Below, one piece after another: positions 59,906 to 64,000 of a DNA stretch of 64,000 nt (the stretch's first letter is position 1; each line of letters begins with the position of its first letter). The DNA is from Alloyangia pacifica (GTDB lineage Bacteria; Pseudomonadota; Alphaproteobacteria; Rhodobacterales; Rhodobacteraceae). Where the stretch lies: the NCBI RefSeq assembly GCF_020524285.1, contig NZ_JAIVKX010000013.1:1-64000 (forward strand). Reading direction: 5' to 3'. The notes under the pieces are model-generated. The model was not told where the DNA came from and ran no database searches. It saw only the letters and a list, made by a program, of their open reading frames with translations. A program made the position numbers and the translations under genes.

Positions 59906-60706
59906 TCAGCCGCAGCCCTGGATGTCGACCGCCTGGCTGTCGCCCAGCACGGTGAAGCGCAGCTTCGAGCGGTCGAGGGCGAAGGGCTTGCCCTCCATGT
60001 GCATCAGCTTGGTCTCGCTGACCAGCGTGCCGCCGGTGCGCCGGGTCTTGGGTTCGGAGGCCCAGAGCTCGGGCTGGCCGGCCTCGACCACGGTTTCCTC
60101 GGAGCCGGTGATCGCCGGCATGTCGATCTCGGCGCGCAGCTTGATGCCGCCCTTGGTGGGGCTGACCGAGCAGCGCACCGCGCTCACCCGGGCCTCCTTG
60201 GCGGTGAAGGGCGCCTCGGCCAGCGCCGCGGCGATCATCGGATCGACGCTGGTGCTGTCGGGCAGGACGGCGGTCACATGCAGGGTCTGCGGCACGCAGA
60301 TGTCGCTGCACACGCCGATCATCATGTTCGCCTTGAGGGTCACCGGTCCGCCGCTGCCCGCGATGCGCAGCGGCAGCACCAGCTCGTCCTTGTAACCGAC
60401 CGAGCGCGCGCCGGATTGGCGGAAGATATGCGGCGTCGGCCAGAGCGCCGTGACCCGCGCCACGTTCGAGGAGCCACTCCAGTCGAAGACCGGCGGAATG
60501 CCGGCCTCGCCGGGCGCGCGCCAGTAGGTCTTCCATCCCGGTGCGAGGCGCAGGTGCAGCGCCGCCATGTGATCGCCGCCCGGCAGGCGCCACCCGGGGC
60601 GCAGCTCGGCGGTGACAGGCTCTTCGGCACGGGCCGTCCCGGAGGTCAGAACGGGCACTCCGAGGGCGCACAGGCAGGTCAGGACACGGATGGCTTTGCG
60701 GATCAT
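59906..60706 (-). CDS. Periplasmic DsbD-alpha-like (protein-disulfide reductase N-domain) protein
   Basis: The protein has 266 residues from ATG 60706, with signal peptide to about 'SGTARAEE'. Upstream in-frame TTG 60715 lies 6 bp from ggggagg and is a possible start. 'VTAELRPGWRLPGGDHMAALHLRLAPGWKTYWRAPGEAG' and 'NMMIGVCSDICVPQTLHVTAVL' are typical of the DsbD N-terminal domain family, with C-x3-C in the second. No transmembrane or C-terminal thioredoxin domain follows, so it is a stand-alone domain. It probably takes part in periplasmic thiol or cytochrome maturation. Confidence 0.82.
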   Translation of the reverse strand: MIRKAIRVLTCLCALGVPVLTSGTARAEEPVTAELRPGWRLPGGDHMAALHLRLAPGWKTYWRAPGEAGIPPVFDWSGSSNVARVTALWPTPHIFRQSGARSVGYKDELVLPLRIAGSGGPVTLKANMMIGVCSDICVPQTLHVTAVLPDSTSVDPMIAAALAEAPFTAKEARVSAVRCSVSPTKGGIKLRAEIDMPAITGSEETVVEAGQPELWASEPKTRRTGGTLVSETKLMHMEGKPFALDRSKLRFTVLGDSQAVDIQGCG

Positions 60707-60841
60707 GACTTTCAAATGGCGCCTCCCCACGCTCCTGCCAAGTCACATTGCAGCGAGAGCGCGGTGTTTCAACCCGCTTGTGTGCTTGCACCCTCAGTTC
60801 CGGAAGGTCACACTCGGGAGGCAGATTGCAGAAAGGTCCTC

Positions 60842-61426
60842 ATGACGCACGCCCAGATCGCCTCCGGCGCCACCGACCTCACCGGCTCCGTGCTGATCGC
60901 CATGCCCGGCATGGGCGACGAACGTTTCGAACACGCGGTGATCTACCTCTGCGCCCATTCCGACGAGGGAGCGATGGGGTTGATCCTCAACAAGCCGTCC
61001 TCGGACGTGACGCTGGAAGGGCTGTTCGAACAGCTTGGAATCGACGCGGAACCCGGATCGGGGCACGAGCCGGTGCACTTCGGCGGCCCGGTCGAGATGG
61101 GCCGGGGATTCGTGCTACACAGCGCGGATTACCGCTCGGAGCTGACCACGCTGCAGGTCGACGACGGGTTTTCCATGACCGGCACGCTCGACGTGCTCGA
61201 ACATATCGCGCGCGGCGACGGGCCGGACGACTGGATCGCCATGCTCGGCTATGCCGGCTGGGGGCCGGGGCAGCTCGAGGGCGAGCTGGCCGAGAACGCC
61301 TGGCTCGTCTGTCCCGCGAGCCGCGAACTGGTTTTCGGCACGCCGGACGATTCCAAGTGGGGGGCCGCGCTCGACAGCCTCGGCATCGCGGCGCTGGCGC
61401 TCTCGGGCGAGGGCGGACGCGCCTGA
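60842..61426 (+). CDS. yqgE: YqgE/AlgH family protein
   Basis: The protein has 194 residues. The family is clear from 'LTGSVLIAMPGMGDERFEHAVIYLCAHSDEGAMGLILNKPS' and 'PVHFGGPVEMGRGFVLHSADY', then 'WIAMLGYAGWGPGQLEGELAENAWLVCP'. ATG 60842 is the accepted start; upstream frame is not coding. The role is uncertain in bacteria; it was linked to alginate regulation in Pseudomonas (AlgH). It is divergent from the DsbD-like gene (135-bp gap) and convergent with tsaC. Confidence 0.92.
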   Translation: MTHAQIASGATDLTGSVLIAMPGMGDERFEHAVIYLCAHSDEGAMGLILNKPSSDVTLEGLFEQLGIDAEPGSGHEPVHFGGPVEMGRGFVLHSADYRSELTTLQVDDGFSMTGTLDVLEHIARGDGPDDWIAMLGYAGWGPGQLEGELAENAWLVCPASRELVFGTPDDSKWGAALDSLGIAALALSGEGGRA

Positions 61427-61462
61427 ACGGCGCGGTCGATGCCGCACCTCCAATGTAAAATG

Positions 61463-61478
61463 CCGCGCTTCAGCGCGG
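61463..61478. terminator. Small hairpin at the convergent ends of yqgE and tsaC
   Basis: CCGCGC-TTCA-GCGCGG is a perfect 6-bp stem with a stable tetraloop. It overlaps the tsaC stop codon (61470-61472) and lies 37 bp past the yqgE stop. No T-run on either strand. Confidence 0.3.
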
Positions 61479-62417
61479 GGCGGCGGCGCGGCTGAGCCGG
61501 TCGTTGATGGCCACGCCCGCGCCGACATGCGGGATCGGCGCGACGGCGATCACCTCGGCGCCCTGCGCATCGAGCGCGTGCAGATGTGCAAAGAGGTTGG
61601 AGGCCGCCTCGTCGAGATCGCCCTCGGTCGAGAGGTTCAGGTCGCACTCGATATCCCCGAAGCCGAGCCGGGCCTCGCCCTCGCGCCATTCGGCGGCGTT
61701 GAGGCGCATCCGCGCCCGCGGCGCGTAATGCGAGGCGGTCTGGCCGGGGGCGGAGATCTGCTCGCGCTCCTGACGGCGCATCACCGGGTGGCCGAGCGCG
61801 TCCGAGAGTTGCTCGGCGCTGATCCCGCCGGGGCGCAGCAGGGTGGGGCGGCCGGCGAGGCCGAGAATGGTGCTTTCGAGGCCGACCGGGCAGGGGCCGC
61901 CGTCGAGCACCGCGGCGATGCGCCCGTCGAGGCTGCTGAGCACGTGGTCGGCGGTGGTCGGGCTGATCCGCCCGGAGCGGTTGGCCGAGGGGCCGGCGAG
62001 CGGGCCGCCGAACGCGGTGAGCAGGTCGCGCGCCAGCGGCGCGGCGGGCAGCCGCACGGCCAGCGTGCTGAGCCCGGCGGTGACGCGATCCGAGATGCCG
62101 GCATCGTCGCGCAGCGGCAGCACCAGCGTCAGCGGGCCGGGCCAGAAGGCCTGCGCGATATTGTCGGCGGTGCCGGACCACTGCACGAGTTCCTTGGCGT
62201 GCTCGATGCTGGGCACATGCACGATCAGCGGGTTGAAGCTGGGACGGCCCTTGGCCTCGTAGATCGCGGCCACCGCCGCATCGTCGCGGGCATCCGCGCC
62301 GAGGCCGTAGACCGTCTCGGTCGGGAAGGCGACGAGCTTGCCGTCGCGCAGCAGCTCGGCGGCGCGGGCGATCCCCGCCGCATCGGCGGTCAGGCGCTGG
62401 GTCGAGGTGTCGGGCAT
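61470..62417 (-). CDS. tsaC: TsaC/Sua5: L-threonylcarbamoyladenylate synthase
   Basis: This enzyme has 315 residues. The YrdC domain (1-200) has 'LVAFPTETVYGLGADARDDAAVAAIYEAKGRP' (KGRP), 'PLIVHVPSIEHA', 'FWPGPLTLVLPL' and 'GLESTILGLAGRPTLLRPGGIS'. A C-terminal Sua5 domain (about 220-315) makes this the long Sua5 form. It makes threonylcarbamoyl-AMP from threonine, bicarbonate and ATP for the t6A37 modification of ANN-decoding tRNAs. Start ATG 62417 gives 'MPDTSTQRLTADAAGI'. Confidence 0.93.
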   Translation of the reverse strand: MPDTSTQRLTADAAGIARAAELLRDGKLVAFPTETVYGLGADARDDAAVAAIYEAKGRPSFNPLIVHVPSIEHAKELVQWSGTADNIAQAFWPGPLTLVLPLRDDAGISDRVTAGLSTLAVRLPAAPLARDLLTAFGGPLAGPSANRSGRISPTTADHVLSSLDGRIAAVLDGGPCPVGLESTILGLAGRPTLLRPGGISAEQLSDALGHPVMRRQEREQISAPGQTASHYAPRARMRLNAAEWREGEARLGFGDIECDLNLSTEGDLDEAASNLFAHLHALDAQGAEVIAVAPIPHVGAGVAINDRLSRAAAPR

Positions 62418-62544
62418 CGGGCTATCCGTGACGCTGCGTTCCGTTTGGTCGGGGGCGAGCCATGGTCTTAGGGTCGCTCACAAATCGTGGGATCCTCCCT
62501 ACCCGAGGGGACCCGCCTTGCCAACCGGGATCGGAGGACCTGCC

Positions 62545-64000
62545 ATGCCCTATCGCGCGCCTGTCGCTGAAATGACCTTCCTGCTCGAGGAGGTGGTCGG
62601 CTTCGATGCGGTCAGCGCGACGGAGCGGTTTGCCGAGGCGAGCCCCGACATGGTGCAGGCGGTCCTGGGCGAGGCGGGGCGGATCTGCGACGAGGTCATG
62701 GCGCCGCTCAACCGCGCCGGTGACCTGCAGGGGGCGAAGCTGGAGAACGGTGTGCTGCGCAGCTCGCCGGGCTTCGCCGAGGGTTATGCCGCGCTGGCCG
62801 AAGGGGGCTGGGTGTCGGTCTCGGCGCCGCCGGAATTCGGCGGCATGGGCCTGCCGGTGGCGGTGGGCACGGCGGTCAACGAGATGATGGCCGGGGCCTG
62901 CCTCGCGCTGCAATTGAACCCGCTGCTGACGCAGGGCCAGATCGAGGCGCTGGAGCATCATGCCAGCGAGGAGATCAAGGCGCTCTACCTGCCCAAGCTG
63001 ATCTCCGGCGAATGGTCGGGCACGATGAACCTGACCGAGCCGCAGGCGGGCTCGGACGTAGGGGCGCTGACCAGCAAGGCGGCGCCGAACGGCGACGGCA
63101 CCTATGCGGTGACCGGGCAGAAGATCTTCATCTCGTGGGGCGATTGCGATTTCGTCGGCAACGTCTGCCACCTCGTGCTGGCCCGGCTGCCCGATGCGCC
63201 CGCCGGGACGAAGGGGATCAGCCTCTTCCTCGTGCCCAAGTACATTCCCGACGCCGAGGGCGCGCCGGGGGTGGCGAACGGCCTCAAGGTGGTCAGCCTC
63301 GAGCACAAGATGGGGCTGCACGGCTCGCCGACCTGCGTGATGAGCTTCGAAGGGGCCACGGGCTGGCTGATCGGCGAGGAAGGCGGCGGCATGCGCGCCA
63401 TGTTCACCATGATGAACAATGCCCGGCTCGGCGTCGGCGGGCAGGGCATCGGCGCGGCCGAGGGCGCCTACCAGCACGCGCTTGAATACGCGATGGAGCG
63501 CAAGCAGGGGCGCTCGCCGGATGGCACCATCGTCGGCCATGCCGACGTGCGGCGGATGCTGGCGGGGATGAAGGCGGACATCCTCGCGGCCCGGTCGATC
63601 GCGCTGGCCTGCGCCGTGGCCATCGACATGGGCCGCGCCGCCGGCGAGGCCGACTGGATTGCCCGCGCCGCCTTCCTGACGCCGATCGCCAAGGCCTTCG
63701 GCACCGATGTCGGCTGCGCGGCGGCCGAGGCGGGCGTGCAGGTCTACGGCGGCATGGGCTACATCGAGGAGAGCGGCGCCGCGCAATTCTACCGCGACGT
63801 GCGGGTGACGGCGATCTACGAAGGCACCAACGGCATCCAGGCGATGGACCTAGTCGGGCGCAAGCTGATGGACGGTGGCGAGGCGGCGGCGCGGCTGCTC
63901 GACGAGATCGAGGCGCAGGCCGAGGCCGCCAAGGCGACCGTTCCCGAGCTTGCCGGTGCGGTCTGGGAGGCCGCCGAGAGCCTGCGCGAGGCGACCGAGG
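62545..64000 (+). CDS. Acyl-CoA dehydrogenase with C-terminal extension (runs off the right edge)
   Basis: The start ATG 62545 follows cggaggacc. 485 residues are seen and the frame is still open at base 64000. The order is N-terminal acyl-CoA dehydrogenase helical domain ('AVLGEAGRICDEVMAPLNRAGD'), the middle beta domain with FAD signature 'SGTMNLTEPQAGSDVGALTSKA', and the C-terminal helical domain with 'EAGVQVYGGMGYIEESGAAQFYRDVRVTAIYEGTNGIQAMDLVGRKL' (catalytic Glu of 'YEGTNGIQ'). A long-chain/Fad-type C-terminal segment has begun. Probably a fatty-acid or amino-acid catabolic enzyme; upstream gene tsaC is divergent. Confidence 0.92.
   Translation, partial: MPYRAPVAEMTFLLEEVVGFDAVSATERFAEASPDMVQAVLGEAGRICDEVMAPLNRAGDLQGAKLENGVLRSSPGFAEGYAALAEGGWVSVSAPPEFGGMGLPVAVGTAVNEMMAGACLALQLNPLLTQGQIEALEHHASEEIKALYLPKLISGEWSGTMNLTEPQAGSDVGALTSKAAPNGDGTYAVTGQKIFISWGDCDFVGNVCHLVLARLPDAPAGTKGISLFLVPKYIPDAEGAPGVANGLKVVSLEHKMGLHGSPTCVMSFEGATGWLIGEEGGGMRAMFTMMNNARLGVGGQGIGAAEGAYQHALEYAMERKQGRSPDGTIVGHADVRRMLAGMKADILAARSIALACAVAIDMGRAAGEADWIARAAFLTPIAKAFGTDVGCAAAEAGVQVYGGMGYIEESGAAQFYRDVRVTAIYEGTNGIQAMDLVGRKLMDGGEAAARLLDEIEAQAEAAKATVPELAGAVWEAAESLREATE

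Noticed and set aside
1-64000. CRISPR arrays, tRNA or rRNA genes, toxin-antitoxin pairs, phage genes
   Set aside because: Looked for regular repeats, cloverleaf-like segments, small paired genes and phage proteins on both strands. None could be supported.

Overview
The window (about 68% GC by eye) reads like a replicon of a marine alphaproteobacterium in the Rhodobacteraceae/Roseobacter group, Salipiger-like in character. The reasons are the three TRAP transporters, carnitine catabolism, a SitABCD/Mur manganese module, YqgE, an alphaproteobacterial-type family 4 uracil-DNA glycosylase, and IS5/IS3 elements of types common in that group. No rRNA, tRNA, CRISPR array, prophage or replication gene was seen. 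Gene names rest on motif recognition only, because no database search was possible.

Layout. 1-3001 is an IS-scarred edge: the 3' end of an IS5-type element, a family 5 solute-binding protein gene cut off at its 3' end, and a complete IS3-family element (1764-3001) that joins it directly to the 5'-truncated remains of a different transport operon. 3002-7646 is that remnant: a polyamine-type binding protein missing its N-terminus, two permeases without an ATPase, an M24-fold protein without metal ligands, and a flavin reductase. 8164-11946 is a compact stressosome operon (RsbR, RsbS, RsbT, a GHKL-PP2C fusion) ending in an unusual protein with two ATPase domains that carries a HisKA_2-type histidine box. 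12595-16921 is TRAP system A with an amidohydrolase. 17183-25635 (minus strand) holds TRAP systems B and C in one run of nine genes with a second amidohydrolase, a GAF protein and an SDR enzyme, under a TetR regulator (25898-26515) whose probable operators are visible. 26734-31385 has a Gfo/Idh/MocA oxidoreductase, an AceE/transketolase-like enzyme and an HSL-type esterase.

31370-39937 is a carnitine-type locus: GlxA/CdhR-like regulator, a beta-keto acid cleavage enzyme, carnitine dehydrogenase fused to a thioesterase, and a Dpp-type ABC importer with a Tat-type binding protein and a fused DppD-DppF ATPase. 40087-48491 is a sugar or sugar-acid locus around a GntR regulator and a ribose-type ABC importer. 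Its enzymes resemble the steps L-galactose to L-galactonate to tagaturonate to altronate, plus an L-idonate 5-dehydrogenase. 48507-52588 is SitABCD and a divergent Fur/Mur regulator with two putative Mur boxes between them. 52686-64000 is housekeeping-like: UDG, a small secreted protein, MoaB, an RND efflux pair, a DsbD-alpha-like protein, YqgE, the TsaC/Sua5 tRNA-modification enzyme, and an acyl-CoA dehydrogenase that runs off the window.

The most unusual system is the stressosome operon. It has no SigB, RsbU, RsbV or RsbW nearby and ends in a GHKL-HisKA_2-GHKL protein, which suggests stressosome output wired directly into histidine-kinase (possibly PhyR/EcfG) signalling.
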